Source of the DNA: Fidelibacterota bacterium
GTDB lineage: Bacteria > Fidelibacterota > Marinisomatia > Marinisomatales > TCS55
Length of the DNA stretch: 15,756 bases
Direction: 5' to 3'
Assembly: GCA_002701785.1 (NCBI GenBank)
Contig: NZXC01000055.1
Location: forward strand, 1-15,756
Shown in pieces: positions 7,783 to 15,756 of this stretch (its first letter is position 1; the number at the start of each line of letters is the position of its first letter). Under the pieces are notes generated by a model. That model ran no database searches and had not been told where the DNA came from. It saw only the letters and a list, made by a program, of their open reading frames with translations. Made by a program: the position numbers and the translations under genes.

Positions 7783-7795
7783 GATTAGGATAATC
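7783..7795 (+). promoter_or_regulatory. Ribosome binding site of nuoM within a small inverted repeat
   Basis: AGGA (7787-7790) is spaced seven bases from ATG 7798, a good position for ribosome binding. The site sits in GATTA-GGA-TAATC (7783-7795), so a five-pair AT-rich hairpin with the GGA in the loop is possible. The stem is weak and may have no effect. Confidence 0.4.
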
Positions 7796-7797
7796 GT

Positions 7798-9345
7798 ATG
7801 TATAATATTTTAAGTTGGATTATATGGATTCCTGTTTTAGGAATGGTCGCAATAGCCTTTATCCCGAGGGAAAAACAAGATCTCATTAAACGAGCAGCTG
7901 CTGTTACAACTGGTCTTCAGTTGCTTGTTGCAATTGTATTATGGTCAACTTTTGATGCAACTAATGGATCCTTTCAATTCATGGAAAGAGCTGAATGGAT
8001 TCCATCTCTAGGAATCAGTTATATTCTTGGAGTAGACGGTCTTAGTTTGCCAATGGTAGCCTTGAATGCATTAATTGCATTTATTGGCGTTTTTGTTAGT
8101 TGGAATATTGATCGAGCGGTAAAAGGATATTTTGCTTTATTTCTTTTACTTGATACTGGTATTATGGGTGTTTTTTTATCATTGGACTTTTTTCTATTTT
8201 ACGTCTTTTGGGAGGTAATGTTATTGCCTATGTATTTTTTAATTGGAATGTGGGGCGGACCTCAAAGAGAATATGCTGCAATAAAATTTTTCTTATATAC
8301 TTTATTTGGTTCAGTTTTAATGTTAATAGCATTGCTCGCTTTATATTTCGCTTGTGGTGAGACTTTTGATATGCAATTGATGATGGAACGTGCACCTTTT
8401 GCTCTTGATGGAGTGGTTTGGTGGGGAATGAGTGCTATAAAAGTAATATGGGTGTTATTATTTATTGGGTTTGCGATTAAAGTACCAGTATTTCCTTTCC
8501 ATACATGGCTTCCTTTAGCCCATGTTGAGGCACCAACAGCTATATCGGTTGTATTAGCGGGTATACTTCTAAAGTTAGGAGTTTATGGTATGCTCAGAAT
8601 TAATTATACTATGCTTCCAGATGCAGTTTGGTGGTTTGCCGGAACTCTTGCTCTATTAGGTATGATTAATGTTATTTGGGGAGCAATGTGTGCTTTAGCT
8701 CAAAAAGACTTAAAGAAAATGGTAGCTTACTCAAGTATCAATCATATGGGATACTTATTATTGGGTATGGCTGCTGTTATTGCTGGTGGATCTGCAAATG
8801 GTTCAAATTTAATGGCTGCACAAGCTGGAATTAATGGTGCTGTATTTCAGATGTTTAATCATGGTACTATTTCAGCTATGTTATTTATTTTAGTGGGGGT
8901 TATTTATGAGCAGGCTCATCACCGAGATATTGAAGGTTTTGGTGGCCTTGCATCACAAATGCCTATCTATACAGCTATTGTAGCTTTAGCATTTTTTGCT
9001 GGTTTAGGTTTGCCTGGTCTTTCAGGATTTGTAAGTGAAGCCATGTGTCTTATTGGAGCATTTCCTGTTTTTCGTACTATTGTAATTATTTCTACAATCG
9101 GGATTTTATTGAATGCTGCATATTTTTTATGGGCATTTCAAAGAATGTTTTTTGGCAAACTGAATCAAAAGTATACAAAACTAGTTGATATTAATAATCG
9201 AGAATTGTTTACAGTTATACCTCTTTTAGTAATTACAATTTTTCTTGGTATATACCCTCGGCCTTTCTTAGATATGATTAAAGAAACAATGAATATCTTA
9301 ATAGATCAAGTTGCAGTTGTTGGAGGGATTGCTGGTATATTTTAG
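7798..9345 (+). CDS. nuoM: NADH-quinone oxidoreductase subunit M (NuoM), proton-pumping antiporter-like subunit
   Basis: NuoM is the middle antiporter-like proton pump, between NuoL and NuoN. The 515-residue product is hydrophobic throughout, with about 14 membrane segments expected. Family residues are visible: E139 in FYVFWEVMLLPMYFLIG, K228 in FAIKVPVFPFHTWLPLAHVEAPT, K259 in GILLKLGVYGMLR, and E414 in SGFVSEAMCL, the equivalent of the terminal-channel glutamate of E. coli NuoM. The ATG at 7798 has AGGA seven bases upstream. There is a 24-base gap from nuoL and a 15-base gap to nuoN. Length and motifs are ordinary. Confidence 0.96.
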   Translation: MYNILSWIIWIPVLGMVAIAFIPREKQDLIKRAAAVTTGLQLLVAIVLWSTFDATNGSFQFMERAEWIPSLGISYILGVDGLSLPMVALNALIAFIGVFVSWNIDRAVKGYFALFLLLDTGIMGVFLSLDFFLFYVFWEVMLLPMYFLIGMWGGPQREYAAIKFFLYTLFGSVLMLIALLALYFACGETFDMQLMMERAPFALDGVVWWGMSAIKVIWVLLFIGFAIKVPVFPFHTWLPLAHVEAPTAISVVLAGILLKLGVYGMLRINYTMLPDAVWWFAGTLALLGMINVIWGAMCALAQKDLKKMVAYSSINHMGYLLLGMAAVIAGGSANGSNLMAAQAGINGAVFQMFNHGTISAMLFILVGVIYEQAHHRDIEGFGGLASQMPIYTAIVALAFFAGLGLPGLSGFVSEAMCLIGAFPVFRTIVIISTIGILLNAAYFLWAFQRMFFGKLNQKYTKLVDINNRELFTVIPLLVITIFLGIYPRPFLDMIKETMNILIDQVAVVGGIAGIF

Positions 9346-9360
9346 CTAGCAAGGCTTTAG

Positions 9361-10848
9361 ATGAATAACCTATTGAGTATATCATTATTTTGGCCGGAAC
9401 TTGTGTTAACTGCCACAATAATAATTGCTATTATTGTTGATATTTTTTCAGTATCAAATAGAACAAGTAGGGTAAGCAATTATGTTATTATTGGTCTATT
9501 AGCAACCTTAGCTGCAGTTTTTCTAACTAACCATTCTCCAACTACTTTGTTTATGGATTCATTGGCCTTTGATCCATTTGCTAGTTTTGTTAAATCTGTG
9601 GTTTTAGTAGCTACATTACTTATTATTATTTTTACTAGATACAGTAATGAGTTTAAAGGGTATCATACTGGAGAGTACTATGCTCTATTATGTATTATGG
9701 TATTTGGAATGTTTTTGATGGCAAGTGCTATTGATTTGATAACGGTTTATTTGTCAATTGAAGTTGTATCATTAATGTCATTTATCTTAGCTGGGTACCT
9801 TAAAAACAACCCCAGATCAAATGAAGCTTCATTAAAATATGTTATTTATGGTGCATTTTCATCTGGGATTATGTTGTATGGATTAAGTATTATTTTTGGC
9901 CTCACAGGTACAACCAAATTTTTTGCTATACGAGATGCAATTACAACTTTGGACTCATCATCAAATCTTGCATTAACATTATCAACTATATTTGTATTAG
10001 CGGGATTCGGATATAAAATATCGGCCGTCCCATTCCATTTTTGGACACCAGATGTATATGAAGGATCACCAACTCCTATTACTGCATATTTATCTGTTGC
10101 ACCAAAAGCAGCAGGTTTCGCTTTAATGATACGTTTTTTTAATCAGGTTTTTGTTGATGGTGATTCTTTGAGTACTCTAGGATGGTATGCCGATGTTAGC
10201 TTTGCCTGGCCAGAAATATTAGGTGTTATTTCTGTAGCAACAATGACAATGGGTAATTTGGTAGCTATTCAACAAAACAGTGTTAAAAGAATGCTGGCCT
10301 ATTCAAGTATTGCTCATGCCGGATATATGTTAATGGCGTTTCCCACCATTTCTTCTGAAGGTGTTTTTGCTGTAATGATTTATTTGGTCATGTATCTTTT
10401 TATGAATTTAGGAGCATTTTTTGTTCTTATATATGTTGCGCAAATACAAGGAGGAGAAAATTTTGAGCATTTTAGTGGATTAGGATGGCGAATGCCAATT
10501 GTTGGTATTGTTATGACAATATTTATGTTTTCCCTCACAGGTTTGCCACCCACAGTTGGGTTTATAGGAAAATTTTACTTATTTGTTGCTGTTATTAATG
10601 CTGGTTCAGCCTTTTACTGGATTGCTTTTTTTGGAGCGATTAATACGGTAGTGTCTCTGTATTTTTATATGAGAGTAGTAAAAACGATGTATTTAGATGG
10701 AAAACCAAGCGAGGAAATTGTTGTGCCGCCTTTATCAATAACTTTAATATTATTAGTTTTAGCAGTTCCATCTGTATTTTTTGGAATTTATTGGACCCCA
10801 ATACTTAATTGGGTAAATGATAGCTTATTATTTTTTGTACAAATATAA
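9361..10848 (+). CDS. nuoN: NADH-quinone oxidoreductase subunit N (NuoN), proton-pumping antiporter-like subunit
   Basis: NuoN is the antiporter-like pump closest to NuoK. The 495-residue protein has E134 (YLSIEVVSLMSFILAGY), K158, K219 in GFGYKISAVPFHFWTPDVYEGSPTP (216-240) and K249 in SVAPKAAGFALMIRF, all at positions corresponding to the proton-path residues of E. coli NuoN. A further lysine lies in GFIGKFYLF near the C-terminal channel. AAGG at 9351-9354, six bases before ATG 9361, supports the start. It is the last nuo gene. Only 24 bases with no hairpin-plus-T-run separate it from nqrA. Confidence 0.96.
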   Translation: MNNLLSISLFWPELVLTATIIIAIIVDIFSVSNRTSRVSNYVIIGLLATLAAVFLTNHSPTTLFMDSLAFDPFASFVKSVVLVATLLIIIFTRYSNEFKGYHTGEYYALLCIMVFGMFLMASAIDLITVYLSIEVVSLMSFILAGYLKNNPRSNEASLKYVIYGAFSSGIMLYGLSIIFGLTGTTKFFAIRDAITTLDSSSNLALTLSTIFVLAGFGYKISAVPFHFWTPDVYEGSPTPITAYLSVAPKAAGFALMIRFFNQVFVDGDSLSTLGWYADVSFAWPEILGVISVATMTMGNLVAIQQNSVKRMLAYSSIAHAGYMLMAFPTISSEGVFAVMIYLVMYLFMNLGAFFVLIYVAQIQGGENFEHFSGLGWRMPIVGIVMTIFMFSLTGLPPTVGFIGKFYLFVAVINAGSAFYWIAFFGAINTVVSLYFYMRVVKTMYLDGKPSEEIVVPPLSITLILLVLAVPSVFFGIYWTPILNWVNDSLLFFVQI

Positions 10849-10861
10849 TTATTAGCTACCT

Positions 10862-10865
10862 AGGA
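10862..10865 (+). promoter_or_regulatory. Shine-Dalgarno for the TTG start of nqrA
   Basis: AGGA at 10862-10865 lies seven bases before TTG 10873, in the 24-base nuoN-nqrA gap. The next in-frame ATG would delete most of the protein, so TTG is the only start that leaves the family's N-terminal IKIRKG motif intact. Confidence 0.6.
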
Positions 10866-10872
10866 AATATAC

Positions 10873-12225
10873 TTGACTCATATTAAAATTAGAAAAGGAC
10901 ATAATATTCGGATATCGGGCTCTCCAGTAAATGAATATTATAATGTAGAAAAAACAAAAACCGTTTCTATTCAACCACAAGATTTTAGATATGTAAAACC
11001 TAAACTATTAGTTAAGGTTGGCGATAAAGTGGATATTGGATCTCCATTATTTTTTGATAAAGTACAACCAGATATTAAATGGGCATCACCTGGAGGTGGA
11101 GAAATAAAAGAAGTGATTTTGGGTGAAAGAAGATCTATTCAAAATATAATAATCGAATTAAATAAAGAAGAAAACTCAATTATTCATTCACCAATCAAAT
11201 ACCAAGAAATATCTTCTCTTGGTAAGAGTAAAGTAACAGATAGAATCTTGGAAGCGAATTTATGGCCTATAATTAGACAGCGCCCATTTAATAAAATTTC
11301 AGATCCAAATGATAATCCTAGGGCAATATTTGTATCAGGGTTTAATTCTGCTCCTTTGACTGTTAATCTTGATTTTGCTTTACGTTATAAACAATCAGTA
11401 TTTCAAGCTGGGCTTGATATTTTAAATCAATTATCAGAGGGAGGTGTGCATCTCACATTTGAAGCTGATACGAATTGCGAGGCATTAACTTCTGCAAAGA
11501 ATGTTAATCTTCATACAGTTATTGGACCGCACCCGTCTGGAAATGTTGGGGTTCAAATTCATCATATTGATCCTTGGAAACCGAATGAAGTTGTCTGGGT
11601 TGTAAATGCTCAGCATGTTCTTACCCTAGGAGATTTATTTCTAAAAGGTATTTATGATCCTTCAATTGTGGGGACCATTGCTGGCCCGGGAGTAAAAAAT
11701 CCTGCGCATATAAAAACACGTATCGGTGCTAATGTTGAAACATTTCTAACCAACAATCTTCATTCTGATGATAATCGAATCATTTCCGGTGATGTTTTAA
11801 CAGGAAAAGAGACCAATATAAATGGATATTTAGGTTATTATGATACAACTATATCCGTTGTTCCTAATTCTGATGAAAGAGAATTTCTTGGCCTATTAAA
11901 GCCTGGAAATGAGCAGACAAGGTATAGCGTAACAAATGCGTTTCTATCTCTAAATAAAAACACATTTAATTTTACTACACAACAGTCAGGATCTCTGAGA
12001 CCGATGGTGCCAATTAATTCTTGGGAAGATGTGCTTCCGATGGATATTTACCCTAATGCATTATATCGTTCTATTTTAGCTGAGGATTTTGAAGAAATGG
12101 AAGGGTTAGGGTTGTTAGAATGTGATGAAGAGGATTTTGCTCTTTGCTCTTTTGTTTGTCCAAGTAAAATTGATGTTGGATCAGTAATACGATATGGATT
12201 AAATCTAATGAAGGATGATGGATAA
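10873..12225 (+). CDS. nqrA: Na+-translocating NADH:quinone reductase subunit A (NqrA)
   Basis: NqrA is the peripheral cytoplasmic subunit of Na+-NQR and is implicated in quinone binding; it lacks membrane spans. The 450-residue protein opens with IKIRKGHNIRISGSP (residues 4-18), equivalent to the family's IKIKRGLD...G.P start. It contains GPHPSGNVGVQIHHIDPW and EVVWVVNAQHVLTLGDLFLKG in the middle and ends with LLECDEEDFALCSFVCPSKIDVG, the conserved cysteine-containing C-terminal region. Translation starts at TTG with AGGA upstream. The gene directly follows nuoN without a recognisable new promoter and is followed by nqrB after one base (or a short overlap if nqrB starts earlier). The protein is close to the usual length of about 450. 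Confidence 0.95.
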   Translation: MTHIKIRKGHNIRISGSPVNEYYNVEKTKTVSIQPQDFRYVKPKLLVKVGDKVDIGSPLFFDKVQPDIKWASPGGGEIKEVILGERRSIQNIIIELNKEENSIIHSPIKYQEISSLGKSKVTDRILEANLWPIIRQRPFNKISDPNDNPRAIFVSGFNSAPLTVNLDFALRYKQSVFQAGLDILNQLSEGGVHLTFEADTNCEALTSAKNVNLHTVIGPHPSGNVGVQIHHIDPWKPNEVVWVVNAQHVLTLGDLFLKGIYDPSIVGTIAGPGVKNPAHIKTRIGANVETFLTNNLHSDDNRIISGDVLTGKETNINGYLGYYDTTISVVPNSDEREFLGLLKPGNEQTRYSVTNAFLSLNKNTFNFTTQQSGSLRPMVPINSWEDVLPMDIYPNALYRSILAEDFEEMEGLGLLECDEEDFALCSFVCPSKIDVGSVIRYGLNLMKDDG

Positions 12226-12226
12226 T

Positions 12227-13405
12227 ATGGTAAATGCTATACGAAAATTAATTCAAAATATTGAACCAAAATTTACTGATGGTGGACCTTTACAAAGATT
12301 TTTTCCAATCTTTGAGGCAACGGAGTCCTTTTTATTCTCCTCTGATGAAAAGACGAAATCTGGTCCTCATATCCGCGATAGTATTGATATTAAAAGAGTG
12401 ATGATCCTAGTTGTTTTAGCATTAATACCTTGTTATATCTTTGGTGCGATAAATATTGGTGTACAAGCTGGAATAGCATCAGGAAAAGAACGTACCCTTT
12501 TTGATAATTTTGTTTTTGGTATGGGATATATCATTCCAGTTATAATCGTAACTTTTATTGCTGGAGGGTTTTGGGAAGTGCTCTTTGCAGTTATAAGAAA
12601 ACATGACATTTACGAGGGATTTTTAGTTACTTGTGCTCTTATTCCTTTACTAATGCCCCCAACTATACCCCTTTGGCAGGTATTTGTTGCTACATCATTT
12701 GGAATAATAATTGGAAAAGAAATTTTTGGTGGTGTAGGTTATAATATTTTTAATCCAGCATTAGTAACTAGAGCATTTATTTATTTTGCATATCCAACAA
12801 CAATTGCTGGTGATAAAGTTTGGCTAGTTGGTCCCGATGGATATTCAGGAGCTACGGCTTTATCTATTCCTGCTGCTACTGAAAATAGTAATGCATTAGA
12901 TTTATTAAATAATGTTAATCAGTTTGATTTTTCATGGATTAATATGATTATGGGATATATCCCTGGATCTATTGGTGAGACAAATAAAATTATTATTCTA
13001 CTTGGAGCATTATTTCTCGTCTATGTTAAAATTGCTTCATGGAGGACAATGTTAGGTGCAATTCTTGGTTTATTTTTTACAGCTATAGTAACAAATACAC
13101 TGGCACCATTTTCATCAAATACTATGTTAAGTTTACCTCCCCATTATCACTTAGTAATGGGGAGCTTTATGTTTGGCGTAGCATTTATGGCTACTGAGCC
13201 CGTTACATCTGCTCATACAAATAGGGGCAAATGGATTTATGGTTTTCTGATAGGATCATTAACTGTAATAATTCGCTCTATAAACCCAGCCTACCCTGAA
13301 GGTATAATGCTAGCAATATTATTAATGAATGCCTTCGCACCACTTATAGATTATTTTGTTGTGCAGAAAAATATAAATCAGAGGAAATTTCGTTATGCAA
13401 AGTAA
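12227..13405 (+). CDS. nqrB: Na+-translocating NADH:quinone reductase subunit B (NqrB), covalent FMN
   Basis: NqrB is a large membrane subunit of the sodium pump. It carries riboflavin and a covalently bound FMN and is related to RnfD. The protein (392 residues from this start) has an N-terminal stretch with EPKF..GG, then multiple membrane helices including FGGVGYNIFNPALVTRAFIYFAYP. The flavinylation motif DGYSGAT ends at Thr210, the predicted FMN attachment site, which would be modified by an ApbE-type transferase not seen in this window. I chose ATG 12227 because MVNAIRKLIQNIEP matches the usual N-terminus and AAGGA (12211-12215) lies upstream. In-frame ATGs at 12215 and 12218 would overlap nqrA and add three or four residues. 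It overlaps nqrC by 11 bases. Confidence 0.95.
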   Translation: MVNAIRKLIQNIEPKFTDGGPLQRFFPIFEATESFLFSSDEKTKSGPHIRDSIDIKRVMILVVLALIPCYIFGAINIGVQAGIASGKERTLFDNFVFGMGYIIPVIIVTFIAGGFWEVLFAVIRKHDIYEGFLVTCALIPLLMPPTIPLWQVFVATSFGIIIGKEIFGGVGYNIFNPALVTRAFIYFAYPTTIAGDKVWLVGPDGYSGATALSIPAATENSNALDLLNNVNQFDFSWINMIMGYIPGSIGETNKIIILLGALFLVYVKIASWRTMLGAILGLFFTAIVTNTLAPFSSNTMLSLPPHYHLVMGSFMFGVAFMATEPVTSAHTNRGKWIYGFLIGSLTVIIRSINPAYPEGIMLAILLMNAFAPLIDYFVVQKNINQRKFRYAK

Positions 13406-14108
13406 TGCATACACTTTGATATTTACTTCAATTACGACAATAATTCTTGGATTTCTTTTATCTTTTGTTTCCACTTCATTAAAAGATACTCATCAAATCA
13501 ATGAAGATATAGATATCATGAAAAACATTTTGTATTCATTAGAATTCAGTGAAAAAGATGAACCTTGGACAGGAGAAGAAGTAAAAAAATTATTTGATTC
13601 TTCAATAATACAGAAAGTAGTAAGTGTCGATGGGGAAGTAATTGATGACTTACTTCCTTCTGAAATTCCATCAGATAAAATGGAAACACAATTTCCTCTG
13701 TATATTAAAGTTGTCAATAATTCTATCGATGGTTATGCCATTCCTATCTCCGGTAAAGGATTATGGTCAACTTTATATGGGTATTTTGCATTAGAAAATG
13801 ATGGATCAACTGTAAAAGGAATACGATTTTATAAACATAAAGAAACACCTGGTCTTGGAGGGGAAGTAGATAAGGATTGGTTTACAAATAATTATGTTGG
13901 TAAAAAAATAATAGACAAGAATGGTGGGTTGGTAAGTATTCAGTCTATTAAAGGACAAGTAGATTCCTTATCTCCAGATGCATATCATCAGGTTGATGGC
14001 ATATCGGGAGCTACCATGACAACAAAAGGTCTAAATGAATTTTTAATGAATGATTTAAAAAAATACGATTCTTTTTTCCAAAAGGTAAGAGCGGAGTTAA
14101 AAGGGTAA
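13395..14108 (+). CDS. nqrC: Na+-translocating NADH:quinone reductase subunit C (NqrC), covalent FMN
   Basis: NqrC is anchored by one N-terminal helix (about residues 7-29), and its soluble FMN-binding domain lies on the outer face of the membrane. The 237-residue protein has the family's [11 protein letters not shown] stretch (148-158) and the flavinylation motif DGISGAT ending at Thr207, the predicted FMN-phosphoester site. The N-terminus [11 protein letters not shown] resembles Bacteroidota NqrC. GAGGA at 13381-13385, nine bases before ATG 13395, supports the start, within an 11-base overlap with nqrB. Its TAA shares one base with the nqrD ATG (TAATG). Confidence 0.95.
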   Translation: MQSNAYTLIFTSITTIILGFLLSFVSTSLKDTHQINEDIDIMKNILYSLEFSEKDEPWTGEEVKKLFDSSIIQKVVSVDGEVIDDLLPSEIPSDKMETQFPLYIKVVNNSIDGYAIPISGKGLWSTLYGYFALENDGSTVKGIRFYKHKETPGLGGEVDKDWFTNNYVGKKIIDKNGGLVSIQSIKGQVDSLSPDAYHQVDGISGATMTTKGLNEFLMNDLKKYDSFFQKVRAELKG

Positions 14109-14734
14109 TGCCACTATTTGATAGTAAATCTCGACAGGTCCTGAAAGATCCATTAATGCAGAATAATCCTATTACTTTGCAAGTATTAGGAATATGCTCT
14201 GCATTAGCAGTAACCGTAAAGATGGATACAGCAATAGTAATGTCTATTGCTGTGATTTTTGTACTTACGATGTCTAATACGGTAGTATCCATTTTTAGAA
14301 ATATGATTCCCTCACGTGTACGAATTATTTTCGCTCTCTTAGTTATCTCTTCTTTAGTTACCTTAACGGATCAATACCTAAAAGCATATATGTATGATAT
14401 GAGCAAACAATTAAATGTATTCTTGGCGTTAATTATTACAAATTGTATAGTTCTAGGAAGAGCTGAAGCTTTTGCTATGAAAGAAGGTCCATGGAGGTCA
14501 TTTTTAGATGGATTAGGTAATGCCTTGGGCTATGGAGTTATCTTAGTAGCAGTTTCTGCTTTTCGCGAATTTTTTGGTAGTGGTTCCTTGATGGGTTATC
14601 AAATAATATCGGAAGAAATGTATGCTTCTGGATACCAAGATAATGGATTAATTGCTTTTCCACCAGGCGCATTTATTATCCTAGGATTAATTATATGGGT
14701 ACAGCGTACAATTGGTAAAATAGAGGAAGAATGA
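14108..14734 (+). CDS. nqrD: Na+-translocating NADH:quinone reductase subunit D (NqrD)
   Basis: NqrD is a six-helix membrane subunit. It pairs with NqrE and holds the intramembrane iron-sulfur site. The 208-residue protein has both conserved cysteines, C30 in LGICSALAV and C113 in [14 protein letters not shown]; together with two in NqrE they supply the expected ligands. [12 protein letters not shown] and the [15 protein letters not shown]-terminal region are also family-typical. It starts at ATG 14108 overlapping nqrC by one base, with GGAG at 14093-14096. One base separates its stop from nqrE. Confidence 0.96.
   Translation: MPLFDSKSRQVLKDPLMQNNPITLQVLGICSALAVTVKMDTAIVMSIAVIFVLTMSNTVVSIFRNMIPSRVRIIFALLVISSLVTLTDQYLKAYMYDMSKQLNVFLALIITNCIVLGRAEAFAMKEGPWRSFLDGLGNALGYGVILVAVSAFREFFGSGSLMGYQIISEEMYASGYQDNGLIAFPPGAFIILGLIIWVQRTIGKIEEE
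14723..14727 (+). promoter_or_regulatory. Shine-Dalgarno for the TTG start of nqrE
   Basis: GAGGA at 14723-14727 lies eight bases before TTG 14736, inside the last codons of nqrD. It supports the TTG, which is also the start that preserves the family N-terminus EHYISL. Confidence 0.6.
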
Positions 14735-14735
14735 T

Positions 14736-15347
14736 TTGTTAGAACATTATATAAGTTTAGCTACCAAAGCAATATTTATTGAGAATATTCTACTAGCCTA
14801 TTTTCTCGGTATGTGCTCATTCTTAGCAATTTCAAAGCGTGTAGATACAAGTATTGGACTTGGATTTGCGGTAACTTTTGTATTAACAATAACAGCGCCT
14901 GCAAACTGGGCAATCCATCATTATTTTTTGGAAGATGGTGCACTTTCCTGGGCAGGGTTGCCTGAAGTAGATCTAAGCTTTTTGAATTTTATTGTTTTTA
15001 TTGCTGTCATTGCAGCAATGGTGCAGCTAGTAGAAATGATTCTAGATCGTTTTTCAGAGAAATTATATCATAATCTAGGAATATTCCTTCCATTGATTGC
15101 AGTGAATTGTTCCATATTAGGAGGTTCATTGTTTTTAGTAGAAAGAGATTATAACTTAATGGAATCCACTATTTTTGGATTTGGTTCAGGTTTAGGGTGG
15201 TTTTTAGCGATTGCATCAATGTCTTCAATAAGGTATAAACTCCGTTATTCTAATGTGCCATTAAGATTAAAAGGTCTTGGTATAACTATGTTATTAACTG
15301 GTTTATTATCAATGGCTTTCATGGCATTTTCTGGAATTGATTTATAA
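14736..15347 (+). CDS. nqrE: Na+-translocating NADH:quinone reductase subunit E (NqrE)
   Basis: NqrE is homologous to NqrD and inserts in the membrane in the opposite orientation. The two form the core around the intramembrane iron-sulfur site and sodium path. The 203-residue protein has C27 ([14 protein letters not shown]) and C125 ([10 protein letters not shown]), matching the conserved cysteine pair, plus the [15 protein letters not shown] stretch typical of the C-terminal half. It opens with MLEHYISL, very close to the usual MEHYISL, which fixes the TTG at 14736. Its stop overlaps the nqrF start by one base. Confidence 0.96.
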   Translation: MLEHYISLATKAIFIENILLAYFLGMCSFLAISKRVDTSIGLGFAVTFVLTITAPANWAIHHYFLEDGALSWAGLPEVDLSFLNFIVFIAVIAAMVQLVEMILDRFSEKLYHNLGIFLPLIAVNCSILGGSLFLVERDYNLMESTIFGFGSGLGWFLAIASMSSIRYKLRYSNVPLRLKGLGITMLLTGLLSMAFMAFSGIDL

Positions 15348-15756
15348 TGATTATTGCAACTACTATTTCTGGAATTTTAGTATTTACAGGTGTCATATTA
15401 ATATTAGTCCTCATATTGAATTTTGCTCAATCAAAATTATTGCCGCAGGAAGAAGTCTTTCTTACTATAAATGATAAATCTGATGAAACCATTAATGTTG
15501 CACCTGGATCTACCTTATTATCTGCGTTATCTGGACAAAATATCTTTTTACCTTCAGCTTGTGGTGGAGGTGGTACATGTGCTTTATGTAAATGTCAAGT
15601 ATTGGATGGAGGAGGAGATATTTTACCTACTGAGACAGGGCATATTAACAGAAAAGAGGCAAAAGATAATTGGCGTCTTTCCTGTCAGGTAAAAATTAAA
15701 CAGGATATGAAAATTCGTGTTCCTGATGAAATATTTAATATACAGAAATGGGAATG
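15347..15756 (+). CDS. nqrF: Na+-translocating NADH:quinone reductase subunit F (NqrF), N-terminal 136 residues, runs off the right edge
   Basis: NqrF is the NADH-oxidising entry subunit of Na+-NQR, with a membrane anchor, a 2Fe-2S ferredoxin-like domain and a C-terminal FAD/NADH reductase domain. The visible part has the anchor helix (about 4-26). The ferredoxin domain follows, with cluster ligands C72, C78 and C81 in ACGGGGTCALCKC and C113 in RLSCQV, plus an additional C83. GGGDILPTE and VPDEIFNIQKWE are family landmarks after which the reductase domain would begin. The FAD and NADH motifs lie beyond base 15756. Start is ATG 15347 in a TAATG overlap with nqrE; only weak GGA lies upstream. 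The frame is intact to the edge. Confidence 0.95.
   Translation, partial: MIIATTISGILVFTGVILILVLILNFAQSKLLPQEEVFLTINDKSDETINVAPGSTLLSALSGQNIFLPSACGGGGTCALCKCQVLDGGGDILPTETGHINRKEAKDNWRLSCQVKIKQDMKIRVPDEIFNIQKWE

Noticed and set aside
10849..10872. Possible terminator or separate promoter between nuoN and nqrA
   Set aside because: The 24 bases contain only the short palindrome CCTAGG and the nqrA ribosome binding site; there is no stable stem with a T-run.
13493..14292. Minus-strand open frames opposite nqrC and nqrD
   Set aside because: Both lie antisense to genes with clear family motifs and flavin or cysteine sites; no independent evidence.
15471..15692. Plus-strand open frame in another phase inside nqrF
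   Set aside because: The correct phase, from 15347, encodes the NqrF ferredoxin domain with all cluster cysteines; the other phase shows no motif.

Overview
The window is almost entirely a dense plus-strand run of respiratory genes. It encodes the eleven-subunit core of proton-pumping complex I (nuoA-B-C-D-H-I-J-K-L-M-N, about 547-10848). The sodium-pumping NADH:quinone reductase follows directly (nqrA-B-C-D-E and the first 136 codons of nqrF, 10873 to the right edge). At the left edge, on the minus strand, lies the start of a divergent proline dehydrogenase gene (1-414). I see no RNA genes, mobile elements, CRISPR array or long repeats.

Organism: the DNA is AT-rich, with GC roughly one third by eye. 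The proteins are ordinary bacterial respiratory subunits. NqrC, NqrB and NuoB have openings that resemble homologues from the Bacteroidota/FCB side of the tree. NuoC and NuoD are separate, whereas many Bacteroidota fuse them. Shine-Dalgarno-like AGGA/GAGG stretches precede several genes, which is less typical of Bacteroidota. A low-GC, probably aquatic or marine FCB-related lineage (for example Marinimicrobia-like) is a reasonable guess, but it is only an inference from remembered family sequences.

Layout: 1-414 is proline dehydrogenase (minus, C-terminal part outside the window). Positions 415-546 are the divergent intergenic region with at best a weak promoter candidate. 547-3269 holds the peripheral-arm genes nuoA-B-C-D (NuoA itself is membrane bound). 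3266-10848 holds nuoH-I-J-K-L-M-N, and 10873-15756 holds nqrA-F. Neighbouring genes overlap by 1-14 bases or are separated by at most 24 bases, and I find no terminator in the run, so all seventeen may be cotranscribed.

How they work together: complex I passes electrons through NuoI and NuoB clusters to quinone at the NuoB/NuoD/NuoH interface and pumps protons through NuoL/M/N/K/H. The genes for its NADH-oxidising module, nuoE/F/G, are absent where they usually sit between nuoD and nuoH. Either they lie elsewhere or the complex uses another electron donor. The adjoining Na+-NQR has its own NADH-oxidising subunit, NqrF, and pumps sodium into the same quinone-reducing pathway. Proline dehydrogenase also ultimately feeds electrons to quinone. 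The locus therefore looks like a quinone-reduction hub with both proton and sodium outputs. It is unusual for its gene arrangement rather than for new protein families. The most notable points are the missing NADH module, the direct nuo-nqr junction and a charged N-terminal extension of about 70 residues on NuoC.
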